DNA of 64,000 nucleotides, from the NCBI GenBank assembly GCA_034008185.1, contig CM067082.1, forward strand, positions 5,998,984 to 6,062,983, in the 5' to 3' direction. The notes below the pieces were generated by a model, which saw nothing but the letters and a program-made list of their open reading frames with translations, ran no database searches and was not told where the DNA came from. Position 1 is the first letter of the stretch, and each line of letters starts with the position of its first letter. A program made the position numbers and the translations under genes. Below are positions 25,060 through 38,310 of this stretch, one piece after another. Source of the DNA: Gorsachius magnificus (lineage: Eukaryota > Chordata > Aves > Pelecaniformes > Ardeidae).

Positions 25060-26855
25060 CACTCCACTCACAGCAGTGAGAAGATTTAGGACAGTGCTGA
25101 CACACATGCACACCCCAGTCAGCATGGGTCCAGCTGCAGATCCAGACCTTTGCTTCTCATACAGTCTTGTTGAAATGGCCAGGATTTGCAGGTGCTCAGG
25201 GCTTTGGTAAATCAATCTCCGTATTCTGAGAGTTGAGGCTAAGATTTTTGAAGCTGAAGCTAGAATCTTGAATTATGATTTAGATCCTTAAATAAGTTGG
25301 CTGTATTTAAGAAATGCAAAGCCAGTGCTACTGTTGAAAAACAGGTCGTTTATTTATATCTTAAATCTGGATTTAGAAGTCTAATATTAGTTGCTCATTT
25401 TTTACAAATCTTTGTCTTGGTCTAAATAAGGAACAATGTCCCTATTTAGATGTGGAAGTGGGAAAAGTTAGCTTACATGACTTGTCATCATAGAGTGCCA
25501 ATAAGAAGGCCAGGACTGGAGTTCTGCACCTCCCCTTCTTTCCTGCAATATTGCAAATCCCTATGAGAAACTTCCCAAGACTTTAGGATGTTCAGTAAAG
25601 CTTGGCAGTCATGTGGGAAGTCTGGAGACTCCATGATTTGCAAATCCAGTGTGCCTGCAAGGGCAGGTCTGCTGTAGGTTTCCTAGAACTCAGACTGGTC
25701 TCCCTGTGTATTCAGGGGGGAGCTACCAGAACAATGACAACATTAGGAATGAGAGTGTGCCAAATTGTATGAAATGGTGTAATTCCTCTGAAGATCCCCC
25801 AAGCTTTATGAACGCATTTTAAATGTTTTCACAAAACATTCCTCTAGGTTAACGATTGCAAATACTAAGTCCCATCCGAAACCTTCTCTCACCTACAAAG
25901 TAAAACCCATAATGTAAAAACAAGTCCTCTACAAAGCAAAACTTGTACTAAGGATCTGTAAAATCCTACAAAATATACAGAAATTGGCAGAGCAACATTG
26001 AGAAAAATGTTGCATACATGCTTAGCATTACTCGACATAATTTTCAAATGATTATAGATTTTTTCATGTTTTCATTATTCAACGGGTACCACCTTCTGTA
26101 GAGCACTTGTTTTCTGAAAATTAAGTTAACTGGAATTGAACCTATTTGGGGAACTAACATAACTCCATTTCACCTGTTGCTGAGTAGCTTATGCTCTCTA
26201 GCATACTCACATCCAAAATGCTCCTATGGTTTAGGAGAAGGAATCAGTACAAGTTTAGTGGTGGAAAACACAGTCACAGAGGGATAAAACATCTTCCCTG
26301 CCACCACATGAGCAGCTTGTGGTAGAAAGGGGCTTTGAAGTGGGTTCCTTGATACTGGGCTGGTGTTCAGATCTCTCAACTGTCTTTCCTTTGCTCTGTT
26401 TTGAAACTCTTCTTGCTTCATTGTTTTAAGATATTAAGTAGTGCAATGGAAAGGGAGCTGTGGCAGAATGACGTGATCTCTGAATCCTGTGCTGAGAAGA
26501 CTCAGCAGGGACTTGTGTGAAGTCCCCTCACTCACTCCACCTTGGTATCTGGTTGTTTGGGGATCAAAGACAGCTAGATGTGATTTTAGCACTGTCTTCA
26601 GTACTGCTGATTACAGACACTTATGTTTTAGGCTCACCAGCCCAATAGACCATCTGACATCCTAGGACGCACTGTACAACAGAAAATATTGCTTTGTTAC
26701 ATTTTTCTGGTACAGAAAATGCTGATGTAAGTCCCTGATGTTGAAGATGTGATCTTTATGACAGCTGACAAAAGCAGACAGAGTACTACGAAGCTGGATA
26801 TTTCAGGCTTTTCTGGGAGTTATTAGGGTGCTGGCTGGCTGTTGCATTGTCCATT
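25060..26855. other. Non-coding stretch, no gene seen
   Basis: AT-rich sequence, especially 25230-25470 and 25830-26120. No domain-bearing frame, RNA gene or clear repeat recognised. Confidence 0.5.
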
Positions 26856-26860
26856 CACAA

Positions 26861-27163
26861 GTTGGTCTCTTCTCCCAGGTAATGGGAAATAGGACAAGAG
26901 GAAATGGCCTCAGGTTGCGCCAGAGGAGGTTTCAGTTGGACATTAGGAAAAATTTCTTCACTGAAAGGGTTGTCAAGCATTGGAGCAGGCTTCCTGCAGA
27001 AGTGGTTGAGTCCCCATCAACCAGGATGGTATTTAAAAGACAAGTAGACGAGGTGCTTAGGGACATGGCTTAGTGGTGGAATGTCAGTGTTAGGTTAATG
27101 GTTGGCCTTGGTGATCTTAAAGGTCTTTTCCAACCTAAACAATTCTATGAGTCTATGATTCTA
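26861..27163 (+). mobile_element. CR1 LINE 3' fragment with reverse-transcriptase C-terminal remnant
   Basis: Plus-strand CR1 of about 300 bp. It starts near GTTGGTCTCTTCTCCCAGG and ends with CAATTCTATGAGTCTATGATTCTAA. An open frame running from 26828 to 27073 (81 codons, its start lying in unique flanking sequence) encodes the end of the CR1 ORF2 protein: residues '[32 protein letters not shown]' can be split as the typical '[29 protein letters not shown]' pattern. This is a truncated remnant of a LINE, not a functional gene. Confidence 0.9.
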
Positions 27164-27169
27164 ATGACC

Positions 27170-30100
27170 TGAGCTATTTACTGTATATGCAGAATCTGCA
27201 GTGGAAGGAAACCCATTCATTCCTAGAGTCCTCATTCCTAAACTGAATGGTTTCTCCCCACTGCTGAATGACAGCACATGTAATGGATCTCCACGTGCCA
27301 GAGGGCTTTTCAGTAGCAAAGGTTCAGGCATCACATGGAGAATTAAGGCACACTGAAGGCTTGGTGTTTATTTTGGAACTGAACTCAAAAAACTCCACTT
27401 TAGGGACAAGCTTTCAACCAGATAAGCTGGAGGATTTGATCTATGGACTTCTTTTCTTAGGTATTTCTGTCCTCCCCTTTGAACTGCAGCAATCAGTTGA
27501 TACACGTGATGATGGGAAGGAAAAGCATCTGAGTTGTGTAACATCTGCTTATCAGTACAGATTATCCTGTAGCAATGAGATTAAAGCTTTTCCTTATGTA
27601 GGAAGATCTTGGGATTTAGATTTTTGTTTTGTTTTGTTTTGGTTTTTTCTTATGTAATGTACTATAAGTTTGGTTTCATTGAGTAAGGACAGGAAACTTC
27701 TTAAGTGTGACTAAGAAAACAGGGTATTTTAAGTGAAGCAGAGATTTCTAAAGGATTCCCTTCAACCATGATGTATCTATAAACCATGTCTACTATAATC
27801 CCGGTATTGCCTCCTGGTCATTATGTTCACAATAGGACTGAAATAGAGAAGCACTTTGGAGCCATACAGGGAAGCGATTTCCATAAACTAGTGGTTTGAA
27901 TCTCAAGCCCTGCAGAGCTTTGTGATAGCACAGCAATCTGCTGCTTTGTCTTGCTGACAGATTGACTTTCTGGCTAAAGTCCAGCTGATTGTCAGGATAT
28001 CTAAGCGCATCCTATGTGCTTGGCCTGTTTTGGTTCCCCATTTCTGCCAGGTACATACCAACAGAAAACCTCAGGAGTCCTGAGGCTGCTTTAAATCTGT
28101 CCGGTTTCATCAGCTGTAGAACAACAGAAGCTGACAACCAAGACTAGAAAGGAACCTCAGCTCAATCCCTTCTCTCAACCTAGTCATCAAGCTGGTGAGC
28201 AAGGTTTCGAAAGAGCATCAGATTTCCTGAAGACTCTATTGCAAATCTCATTTTCTGTCTACAAACCGAGTGTTTATTGCCCTGCAATGAGCAGACTCCT
28301 GAAATCAAAATGAAGTAAAAATAGCAGAAGCACCTCTCTCTGAGGATCACCCAGTCTGGGCACTAAGATAACTTAAGTAGAGGGTCATCAGATTCCTGTT
28401 TATGGGGGACACCAAGTTTCCTAGATCTGAGGCCACTCCATGCTAATTTGCCACTGGGCTACAGTGCATGCAACAAATTTAGTAAAGTAGTAATAATGTA
28501 CTGTGACCCTTCTGTCTCTGCCCTTCCATTACTGTGCAGTTTATATCAGAAGGATCAGCAAGCTGAGACTGGGAAGGAAAGTATTTAAATTACATGAAGG
28601 TTCTGGTTTCTAAATAAAGACTGGTGGTCCCTTTGATAATACCACTATCATAATACTTTGATCCTGAGAGCTTGAAGCAGTCATTCTTTGTATGGGTCTC
28701 TCATTGACTGCAAAGGGAATTTTGGGCACAAAGCAATTACCTACACAAGATTGGGCCAATTACTTAATTAAATTTTAAGTAGGAGTATATACATAGCAGA
28801 TGGACATTTTGAGAGGGTACTGAGTAATGTGTGCAGGGTAACAGAGGATGCAGCTTATCTTGCACATTAGCCTTGGATGGATTTTAAGTGTATTAGCATT
28901 AGGACTCCAATCAGATTTAGGTGGTGTGTAAAATTTCTCCAAGTCTTCTTAACTTCACTGAATTTTCCTCAGATGAATGCAAGAGAGAATGATCCAATCA
29001 CTTAATCACTCTTGTCTGAAACATTCTTTGAAAACAAAGAATGGCCATAGCTAGAGAGAGGCATTGTCTAGGCAGGTTGCTCTATAGCCTTGGATAGGTG
29101 GCTGGGGTTTAGCTGGGTACTCACTTTTTTAAAGCAGCAAAAAGGCTTTTCAACAAAGATCTTTTAATAAATGATAATTTGTAGGTACTATATTGTTTGC
29201 CTTTTCCTCCTTTCCATTCCCATACCTCACTTTACATTGGAGCTTTCGTTCTGTCTCATTGCTTTATGTGCCTGCATTTTAGGACAAGGGTTTCTGCATG
29301 TTTATTCTATTTCACTTCACATTTACAGAGCTGTAGACAGCCTTAAGTGTTTTCCTGGAACACAGCAAGACACAGAAAGGGCAAGAGGAGTATAATTTTC
29401 ATTTACAATGATACTAAGCTCAGGTACTTAAAAAAAAATTCTCATCAATATCAGTGAACAGGAATTACCAATGCAGATTTGATGAGATGAGATGAGAGGA
29501 GCTGTAAAGTAAAATAGCTCATGTTCTCTGTTCGTCAGAGGAAAAACAAGTTAATACTATCATTTAATAAAGTATCTTTATGATAATAAGGTCTAGAAGT
29601 CCAAGATACAGTCAACGATATTGCTCTTGACTGTCCCATAAAATGTACAGTCTGTAAAAGAAACAGAGAGTGGGAATGGAAAAGGGACCTTAGGGAAGAG
29701 GAGTTACTCTTTTGGACAGAAGCAGGCTTAGAGCCCCTCTCCTGATGCCACCCATGAGCCCATCATTGCCTACACAGCACTAGAAAGGTGAACAGCAAAG
29801 CCCTGTTTACAATTAGATGTTTATATGATTGATGAAAAGGAGGAACTTTCCTCAACCATGACATAAAGTTTCTCCAAACAAGGGCAAGAAATGAAATCCA
29901 GGTTTGCCACATCTGTCATTTAGTAGTTCTTATATTTAGCACCTCAGAAGTATTGCCTTTGAAACTGAACGATATCCACAGTATTCTGAACATCATCTAG
30001 GCCCATTGACACAAGCAAAATCATCATTGGCTTAATTCTCTATCCTTTATGGAAAAGTAACTTTTGAAATTAGGCAGAATTTTGGCAGAAGTTAAGATAC

Positions 30101-30640
30101 TTGCCCTGCCCTATAAAGCGTATGTCAGTATATGCACAGGAGTGAGCTGAATGATCACCCTCATCAGAAATGCCCATCACTCAGAATGTTAGAGGAAAAG
30201 GGATGGACCCACACCTGAGCCTCAACGAGGAGCTTCCCCAAGCTAACATAAATTCTCTGGCATTTTCCATGTGTTGTGGAGGTCGTCACCCTCCTATAAG
30301 TGACTGCAATGTACAGGCTGTGTTCTCACTGCTTAGAAAGGACACTCAATATTTGGGACAGAGTAGGAGAAAGAATGGTAATGCTGATTGAGATGCCCCA
30401 GTGCCAGTCAGGGAGCAGACAAGCTCTGATTCCTCAGTTGTCAGATATGGAGACAAAATTTTTCCATTATTTTAGATTAGCCTGGGTTAAACCAAAATAT
30501 GGAGCACAGTGCTTAGGATTTATGGTTATGAGGAGTACGCTTCAAGGAATACCAAGCTTGCACTCTTGTCAAACTCCCAAACACCATATAAAACTTAACA
30601 GTGATGGTTAATACAATGTATGGTAGTGATCCTCATATCT
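27170..30640. other. Non-coding stretch upstream of the coding exon
   Basis: Probably intronic or 5' flanking sequence of the exon at 30657, if that exon is spliced. The 129-codon frame at 27268-27657 reads into a (TTTTG)n tract and has no domain. I could not identify an upstream exon by eye. Confidence 0.45.
27621..27649. repeat. (TTTTG)n microsatellite
   Basis: TTTTTG/TTTTG units repeated about five times, same motif as at 9010. Confidence 0.75.
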
Positions 30641-30641
30641 G

Positions 30642-30656
30642 TTTGCTTTCTTTAAG
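30642..30656 (+). promoter_or_regulatory. Predicted 3' splice acceptor
   Basis: TTTGCTTTCTTTAAG followed by GGTGTCCCA and the ATG at 30666. The pyrimidine tract ends in AAG, with branch-point-like 'cctcat' about 20 bases upstream. The frame is open from the acceptor to the ATG (Gly-Val-Pro before Met), so the exon could be either a first coding exon preceded by 5' UTR exons or a continuation of coding sequence from upstream. Confidence 0.55.
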
Positions 30657-30665
30657 GGTGTCCCA

Positions 30666-31664
30666 ATGGCTGAAGAAAAGCCCAAGTATAACTGCACTGT
30701 CAGTGAAGTCACCATTGTGAACCTGCAGCCTGAGAAAAATCCCATTCTCATCTTGCCAGGAGGGAAGCCAGGAAGTGAACATAGAAACCTTGGTTTCCAT
30801 CCTCCTTCTCCAAGGATGTCAGAGAAGAAGCTATCCCAGGGAGAGAAAAAATTGTGGCCAGAAAAGGTGAAAAAAGAGGGAGCTTTGTCTCCCAGCCTGC
30901 ATCGTGCAAATGAGTTTTCTAGCACAGAGAACATCACCCTGAAGAGGCCGGTGAAGTTGGCCCCTCTGGAGATCCCTGTGGAAGTGAAAGAAGCCCAGCT
31001 CCAAAAGATTATGAGCATCCAGAGAGAAGCCCAAATGGCTGCTCAGAAGCTGATGGTTATCAGCTCCATCAGCAATGAACCCCACGTGAAAAGGGTAAAG
31101 AATCTGGCTCAGGGCGAGCTGGAAAACCTTCAAAAGACAAAGCTGAGTGAGAAGGCTGCTCTGGAGAATAAAGATGATCCCCTAACCCCTAAAAGCAGCA
31201 AACCCTTGGGAGAAATTCAAATTATTTTGCCCCCAGAGACAACCTCTAAGTCAACTAAACAACCAGGTGTTGAAGAGGCTCCCAAGACACTCCGAAAGAC
31301 ATTAGTCCCCACTCTCCAGGTATCTGACAAAGAGTCTAACAGCCCTGACAGCATCCCTGATCCTTGCCAGAGTGTTTCTCGGCGCCGATTCAGAGTAAGG
31401 CACATGAAGGACCAGCAGGAAGACCATGGGAAAGCCAAACCCTTAAAGGTCATGGATCCCAGCATGGGAGAAGGCAAGCAGAAATCTGCAGGTCAACGAA
31501 CACAAAAAACCCTCAGTGATGCAAGCAAGCTCATTGAAAATTTGGCCAAAAAGCAGAAGGAACGAGGAGCAAAGCAAGGGGAAATGGATGAAGCCTCTTT
31601 TGTGAAGAGGCAGTCTACTCGAAGAATGGCCTTGGGAGACATTATCCAGGTGGATGAAGACTGA
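30666..31664 (+). CDS. Unrecognised 332-aa lysine-rich, probably disordered protein (terminal exon)
   Basis: I do not recognise this protein. The uninterrupted 333-codon frame is far longer than any other non-repeat frame in the window. The product is rich in Lys, Glu, Pro and Ser with few aromatics and only two Cys (10 and 234), which suggests disorder. There is no signal peptide or membrane span. Residues 105-132 (around 'VEVKEAQLQKIMSIQREAQ') and 283-301 ('LSDASKLIENLAKKQKER') look like amphipathic helices. Basic patches lie at 239-246 (RRRFRVRH, a possible nuclear signal) and 314-320 (KRQSTRR, a possible basophilic-kinase site). The C-terminus is acidic (DIIQVDED). The ATG has G at +4 but C at -3, a middling Kozak context. 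A splice acceptor lies 9 bp upstream of the ATG and AATAAA lies 50 bp after the stop, so it is probably the last exon of a plus-strand gene. A retrocopy is an alternative, but no poly-A tail or target duplication is visible. Minus-strand frames at 30608-31133 and 31217-31477 are shadows. Confidence 0.75.
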   Translation: MAEEKPKYNCTVSEVTIVNLQPEKNPILILPGGKPGSEHRNLGFHPPSPRMSEKKLSQGEKKLWPEKVKKEGALSPSLHRANEFSSTENITLKRPVKLAPLEIPVEVKEAQLQKIMSIQREAQMAAQKLMVISSISNEPHVKRVKNLAQGELENLQKTKLSEKAALENKDDPLTPKSSKPLGEIQIILPPETTSKSTKQPGVEEAPKTLRKTLVPTLQVSDKESNSPDSIPDPCQSVSRRRFRVRHMKDQQEDHGKAKPLKVMDPSMGEGKQKSAGQRTQKTLSDASKLIENLAKKQKERGAKQGEMDEASFVKRQSTRRMALGDIIQVDED

Positions 31665-31713
31665 ATAACATGCGTCATATGATGCACTGGAGATTTAGAC
31701 ACAACAGCTACCC

Positions 31714-31719
31714 AATAAA
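31714..31719 (+). terminator. Poly(A) signal of the 332-aa gene
   Basis: AATAAA 50 bp after the stop codon at 31662-31664, predicting cleavage near 31730-31740 and a very short 3' UTR. Later AATAAA hexamers at 32436-32441 and about 32732 could serve longer transcript forms. Confidence 0.55.
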
Positions 31720-31739
31720 ATATTTTAGGCTGACTGCTT

Positions 31740-34700
31740 CGGTAGAAGGCTTCAGAAGAGTGTCTGGAGACATTAGTAGACTTCAAAGTGAAAACAAGTT
31801 AATATTGTTGAATGCCTCTGTCATTTCTGAGCTGCTCAAACAAGTGGGTCATAGGGAAGATATCCTCTTGCTCTGCTCAACACTAGAGAGGGCCCAGTGA
31901 CAGTCCTGAGTCCAGTATGGAGTACAACTTTTCAAGACACAAGAAAAATCTGGATGTGGACTGGCTGGAGGGACCAAGAGAAAAACAGGAACCTAGAAAA
32001 TATTGTCTGGGGAAAGACGAAAATAAATAACATCATTTGCTCCTGAGAATCCATCCCTCCCACTTTCAGCTGTGGCAAGTTTGTTTCAGAAAGACAAGAC
32101 TAAAATGTTCTTTATCGTTGGCAGAACAAAAAGTCATTAGCTTAAGATTTAGCAAGAGACATTTAACTCAGAAAAGGAGAAATGTTTTAAAGGATAATAA
32201 ACACTGAAGAATGCTGTTTACAGAGATGAGAATCTCTGTCACTGAAATTTTAAATTATACATTAGACAAACACCTGCCAAGGATGATTTCAGAAGAGTTA
32301 ATCCTTCATTCAGACACAGCAAGGGTCGGATGACCTGTAATGTCCTTCAACCTCAATTTTCTTATATTGTATGGTCTATCTTTTCAGTTGTCCATTTGCA
32401 GGGCTACTAACTAAGCCATGTAGTGCAAAATGTACAATAAAAGTAACTTTTCACTTTGCACTGATTCTTCTTCATTGTCTTACAGCTGTTGTCAAGATAT
32501 TCGCTGAATCCTTCAGAAGTCAGCATCTAATAGATGACTGCTTCTCCTTAATTCCTTCAGACCTACTTTTGTTTGTTCTTCCCCAATTTCTTGGTAAAGG
32601 GAGACAGAGGTAATCCTTATATTTTCATTGTCTTTTCTAGACAGCTTTGTCTTGCACTCTTTACCTATTCACCTTTGGTCATGATTTAAGATCATAGCTA
32701 CCTTTTGAAGACTGAATATCATCTTTATGTATAATAAAAAATAAATCAAACATTCACAGTCTCAACTTAGTCCAGAAAAATCTTCAGGGAGTAAAAACTA
32801 TTTTGTGTTTTCTTAAACAGCTATTATGACAAGCTGCCAGAGACGCTAGCACAGTGCAAATATTATTAATAAGGCTAACATGTAATGAGATTTGCTTTGT
32901 AAATGGCTTTTACAGCAAAAATTATGATGTCCACTGTCTTCTGATTGTTCACTTGTTTGGTTGTTTGATTAGTTTTTTAGTAAAGGTGGTCTTCTCTGCT
33001 TATAAAATGATCTTAGCTGGGACTTAAAAAACAATGGTGAGATGACATAAAAGTACATGGATGCCTTTGGAAAAATAGAAGGTGACTAGAAACAGCAGAA
33101 CTCAGCCTTTAAACATGCTGAGGTTGGTGGGAGAAGAGAAAAAAAAAATGAAGCACCTTAATTACGGAAAAGACATAAGCATGCTTTTGCCTTTTATGCT
33201 TTCCTCTATGTACATCATGAAGACAGCCAAATACAGAGTAGATGGGGTCTTGAAAACTATTTGAGTCCTCTTCTGAATTCCAACAAAATCAGAAAATGTG
33301 AAACTTTTTTTTGATGACATGTTCCTTGATTGTTCCCTTAGTAAGAGAAAAGCCAGCATCCAGAGATTCTTCTGGAATTCCTTCTTGAGTATTTCTTGCT
33401 GAAGAGAAAAAAGACATTACCAGGATTGAAACTATGCCCAGGTTTGTCACAGAAGCAGTAGCAGTACTTACAAATCAGCCACCCTGTGACTTGCCACCAC
33501 CTTTATCTGTCAATTTTCTATGGTAAGAGTAACTGGGGAATGAGGAGGGCTCAAAGCTATGCAGGCCAGATAATTCAAGTTTGATAAGGACTGTTGTAAT
33601 AGTTCAATGCAAAGCAAAGAATTAAAATTAGATGCTAAGCCAGGAATAAAAAATGCAAGAAGTACGTCCTCCTTGTGATGTCTGGGCAGTAAAGAGAAAT
33701 AATAATTTAGCTCATAAACTCAACTGCATTTCTGACTCACTGGACCTACTTAATTATGAATATGAAAATGCAATCCCAATGTGTTTTGGTGGCATCTCAC
33801 AGGTTCCCAGCCAGACACTATTCCAGACAGCATGTGATCTCCAAAGAAAATGCTACTTAGATTTGCAGTTTACAGTAGAAGAGGCATGGCATGAGAGAAC
33901 AGTTGAGTTCTTGAGTTTGGCTTAGCTCACATGAGAACCTGTTGCCCTTCATTAATCCATGATGTAAGACGTAAGAAGGTTCCTCAAATGGGTGTTTGAG
34001 CCCACCTGGTTGAGACTCCTGCCTTGGAAATACAGTGACAACTCAACTAGGATGAACAACCTGCAATTTTCTGGAACTGTGGGAATGTCACTACATGTAT
34101 CAGAATGACTTACTATTGCTCTACTCCTTTACTTAGATCTTTTAATGCAACTGAATATATTAAATAATATGTCTAGGAACAAATGATGAAGTCTTGCTTT
34201 AAAGATGTAAAACAGTGAGATTGAAAAGGTCTTAGAGGTCCCAGATTTGTCCTGTGGCTGCAGTGGCAAATTGTTCCTAGATGCATGTGCAGGAGACTTT
34301 TGATTAGGGGAAGGGTCTAAAAAACTTTTCTATCTCCAGCATTAGCAAGGTCATTGCTGAAATGCTGTCCCCAGGATCCAGTGTCCAGCTTTACACAGAA
34401 TTTCATGATCTGCATCCCATGCTTCAAAAAGCACATTCACTTATTGGAAAAGTTCTAGAAGACTAATCTGAATTCTGGGAAACTTACCTTCCATGTGATA
34501 GGGAAGAAGTTTGATCTGTAGTTTATCCAAGGTTGTTTAAGAAGAAGGAAAAAAAAAGGTATAAAAAAAATAGTGGAAGCTAAATCTTGAGAAAGTCATG
34601 TAGAAATTGGGTGCAGCGTTTTAACTCAGGCTGCTGTCCAATATAAATGCATGCTGTTCTGGCTCTTTGCACTGGTTAGATCTTCCCACCACCACCTCAT

Positions 34701-37700
34701 ACTGGCACTGCTTCCCAAACAGTGGCACACGGTGACCTGAAACAGGGAATTTAACATAGCAAATTCCCTCAAAAGATGAGTTTTCAACTGGGATCTGTCC
34801 CAGTCTTGATTTACTGAACGGCTTCAGCAGTGCTTGTGTCAGCATGAAGGAGGCAAGGCCAGGGAAGAACACATTCATTCTGGTGACTGACTGTACTTCT
34901 GTCATGTTAAAGTGTGTCTAGACTACACTCTAAAGGTGATAAACTACTGTATCAAAGTGCCAAAGAACACAGTGGGCTCTGTGACACGATACAAATACTT
35001 GAAAAATCTGGGCTTCATCCTTAGACTTCTGCATACAGAAGAATAATGGTGGCTTTGGTTTAGAAATGCCTGGCCAGTGTTAGCTGGAAGAGCAGTCTAG
35101 GGAATATCATGCTCCACTCTCTGTTCTGAACCTGTGCATCCTTCTCTACTACAGTTTTAAATCTGTTCAGCCTGAAATGTGATGATAGTCAAATGTTTTT
35201 CATAACAGCAAATTGTATCAATGTGGAAGCATCAGGGGAACTCCTGTGCTTATCCAAATTATTAGAGCAGGCTGTTCCCAAAATGTTGGTTTTTGCTAGT
35301 GAAATAGGTGTGACTCAGTGTTATCTAATGCTTGTTAGTGTATAAAGTCAGTAATGAAAAAGCAGTCATGTGCACACATAAAATGACACTTAGAGGGCAA
35401 AAGTAATTTGAGAAGAATCTCATTGAAAAGGCAAGATTAGGTCAAACCAGGGATTTTGCCAGAGACCTCTAGCCACATCAAGGTGGGTATTGTGGAGGGG
35501 AAGCAAGCTCTGCTCCCATTTACATGCTGTATGTGTAGCATCGCTCCCTGAAGTCAATTCACTTGCTTTGTCTTCAGACTGACATCAGAAAAAATCTGTC
35601 TCAGTGATGTGTTTGAACTGGGAATGACACAATCAGCAGAGGCGAGATCTAACTGACCCGTAAAAACATTCTCAAATATTGAGTATAAAGGGAAAAAATC
35701 AAGCAACTAAATAATGAGGCAGATTCATTCTTATGTAAATTAAGTTCGTAAAGGAATAAATAGTGCTCTAAGGATTCATATCCATGTATCTGTTCAGTAG
35801 ATAGTTTCAAGAGAAAACTTCTTTGATTGCATATTCCACTTTTCTGACTTTACTTCCAATGTTTTTGCAACTCAGGAAAACAGGAGGTAATTTCTTTTCT
35901 GTATTTAAAAAGCAAGCTCCATCCTTTAACCCTAGGATGTGGAAAAGCAGAACACAGAGATGGTCTCCACTCCAAAGATTCTTTAGCCTCAATGTAAAAT
36001 AAAGAGACAGTGGGTGGACACAACATACACAAAGTAAGTGGAATAGTGAGATCCTTCCCAAATCAGTCATGAGCAAGAGTTGCAGACTAGTGGCACAATT
36101 ATCTAATTTAGAAATAGTGCATATTTCATAAATAGCACCTTCCACCCCCAGAGAGTTTTACAGGCCTCACACCACAGCAGAATAACACTTCCTGGGATGA
36201 GGAAAAAAGGGCAAATTCTGGATTGATTCATAGACCTCTAGAGCCAGACATGGTCACTCTTTGGAAGTCTGAAGAGGACAACCCAGAGATAACTGGATCC
36301 CAGTCACGGCTTGAGACAGATGGGAACAGTATGAAATAGCCAAATGTCTTGGCTGTTCCCTACAATGTGCAGAAATGTCCCTGGAGACACTGCCTGGGTG
36401 TTTGCTTGAAGTTCTTTCTCCTTTCAGCCTGCAGCAGGAAAACTCAGTTTTGGATGGAAGGCAAAACAACAGAGAAGAGATACAGGAAAGCTTTTAGAAG
36501 TGAGGACCTGGTGCAGCAGACTAAGATTGTTTATCTTTACTATTACTTATCATTAGATTCCCTTTGCAATTGCCCTTACATTGTCAGTGACTGCCATGTG
36601 GATTTCGTGGAGAATTATAGGAAATGACAAGTCATCAACAGACTAGAGGAAAGGAAAGATAAGAACCAGAAACATGGAACCGAGAAGGTCCAGAGGCTGT
36701 CCTCACTCTGACTGCCATCCGTGCTTGCTGTAAACTTTTCCCTGTGTCTTCAAATGGTGAAGACTGGAAGTTTTAAAAATCCCAGTCAAAGCCTCCATCT
36801 AGCAGTTCGTGCAAGTCTGGAGGAGCCTGAGTCAGGCCCACTAATAGTGAATCAAAGACTAGGCACTAGACTCTGACCATGCACTTCTCTGGGGTGAATC
36901 GCAGGGATCAGGATTCCACACTAGAGTCTGCAATCTCGCTGGTACTTACTAGCTTGGAGTTTAAGCACCAGTGGGGTTCTTTCTGGTAGAGCTCAACAAT
37001 TAGCAGTAGTAGGGAAAATACTGTTATTCTAAACTGGGATTTCTAGTTGTCAGTGTGGGGCTGGGAGAGCATGAGCTCTGGCTCTGATTTCTCCTGCTCG
37101 TGTAACCTGGGCACATTAAACTCTTGGAAAACAGCCTTACAACTTCAGAAATGAGCTGGCACCATGCTTGCCTTTGGGATCAATGTGCTAATGCTCTCAG
37201 GCCGTTTGTACCAACAGGTTGCCTTAATTTTCAATTTGAGGGAGACATGATTTTAAACATAATCGTTTCCTCTGAATATTCACTGAGGCCCTGGGGGTGA
37301 CATGCTTTCAGGCAATTGCAGCAGAAACGTTAATAAAAGGAGCAGTGCTGGAAAATCATTAGCAAAGAGTACTTTTAACTTTGTTCCTTGAGTACATAGG
37401 CTTCTACCCTGGGCAGGCTGCTGACACTTCTGTCTCCAGAAATTTATTGTAGCGGTAGAAGTTGAAATTGGTTCAGTTAAAATAAAGGATCATAGAACCT
37501 CCAGCTAAACCCAGAAGCAAACCCAAGTGATGAGCTGTTAGAGGTACAAAACACATAGTACATTTTTCTTTCTCATAATTCTTTTCTTGCTATTCCTTCT
37601 GGAATTAGGAACAGAAGCTCTGAAAGGTCTTTTGAGTGTTTCTTGTGCAGTAAGGAACAGAAAGCAGCATGCAAGTGCATTGTGAAAACGAGCCACACTT

Positions 37701-38300
37701 TCAGAGCAAGAAAGATCCAAAAAGTCCAATAAAGTTGAGATGAGCAAAGAGCACATGAGGTCTTGGTGTGACCAAGACTTTTTATTTGGTTTTGTAGTCA
37801 ACGGGAATCTATCAGCAGGACTTCAGTGAATTTCTGAGGCAATCTTTTTTCCTTAGGCCTCCTGCAGCTACACCTATCCAACTCCTGACGGACACCTGAA
37901 CAGGGATTTATTCCAATAGTACTACACTATATGTTAGAGGTGAGTCAAACACACAGTGAGAGATAGCTCAGCTCAGACTGGAGGAACTAAAACTGCCTGA
38001 AAAGCAAAACCCAAAATGTCCTGGGTGAAATTCACTCGGGTTCTGTAAGCTACACCCTCTCTGCAATCCTGATTTCAGGTGACTTCGCTGACTTGTTTCT
38101 CTACTGTTTGTTTTATCCAGGCTGCTTGTTTTAAGATGTAGGTGCAGACTTAGCATGAGAGTGTGTGGGAAAAGATGTTGAAAAGTAATCCTTTGATTAT
38201 TGATCCCTTAGTGGAGAAGGAAGTGTAGAGTTCCTGTTGTTAATTTGCGGCAAAATGTAAATTTAGGGGGAGCTTTCCCCCTTATATTTCCATTTCCATT
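31740..38300. other. Downstream non-coding stretch, no gene seen
   Basis: Starts as possible distal 3' UTR up to 32441. Otherwise AT-rich with no recognised repeats and only short, unsupported frames, the longest being at 35807-36145 on the minus strand (112 codons), which lacks any domain. Confidence 0.45.
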
Positions 38301-38310
38301 TGTGCATTAA

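Noticed and set aside
27268..27657. 129-codon frame after the CR1 at 26861
   Set aside because: Ends in a (TTTTG)n tract, no domain or acceptor; more likely chance.
30608..31133. Minus-strand frames of 136 and 100 codons over the coding exon
   Set aside because: Shadows of the plus-strand 332-codon frame, which has splice and poly(A) context.
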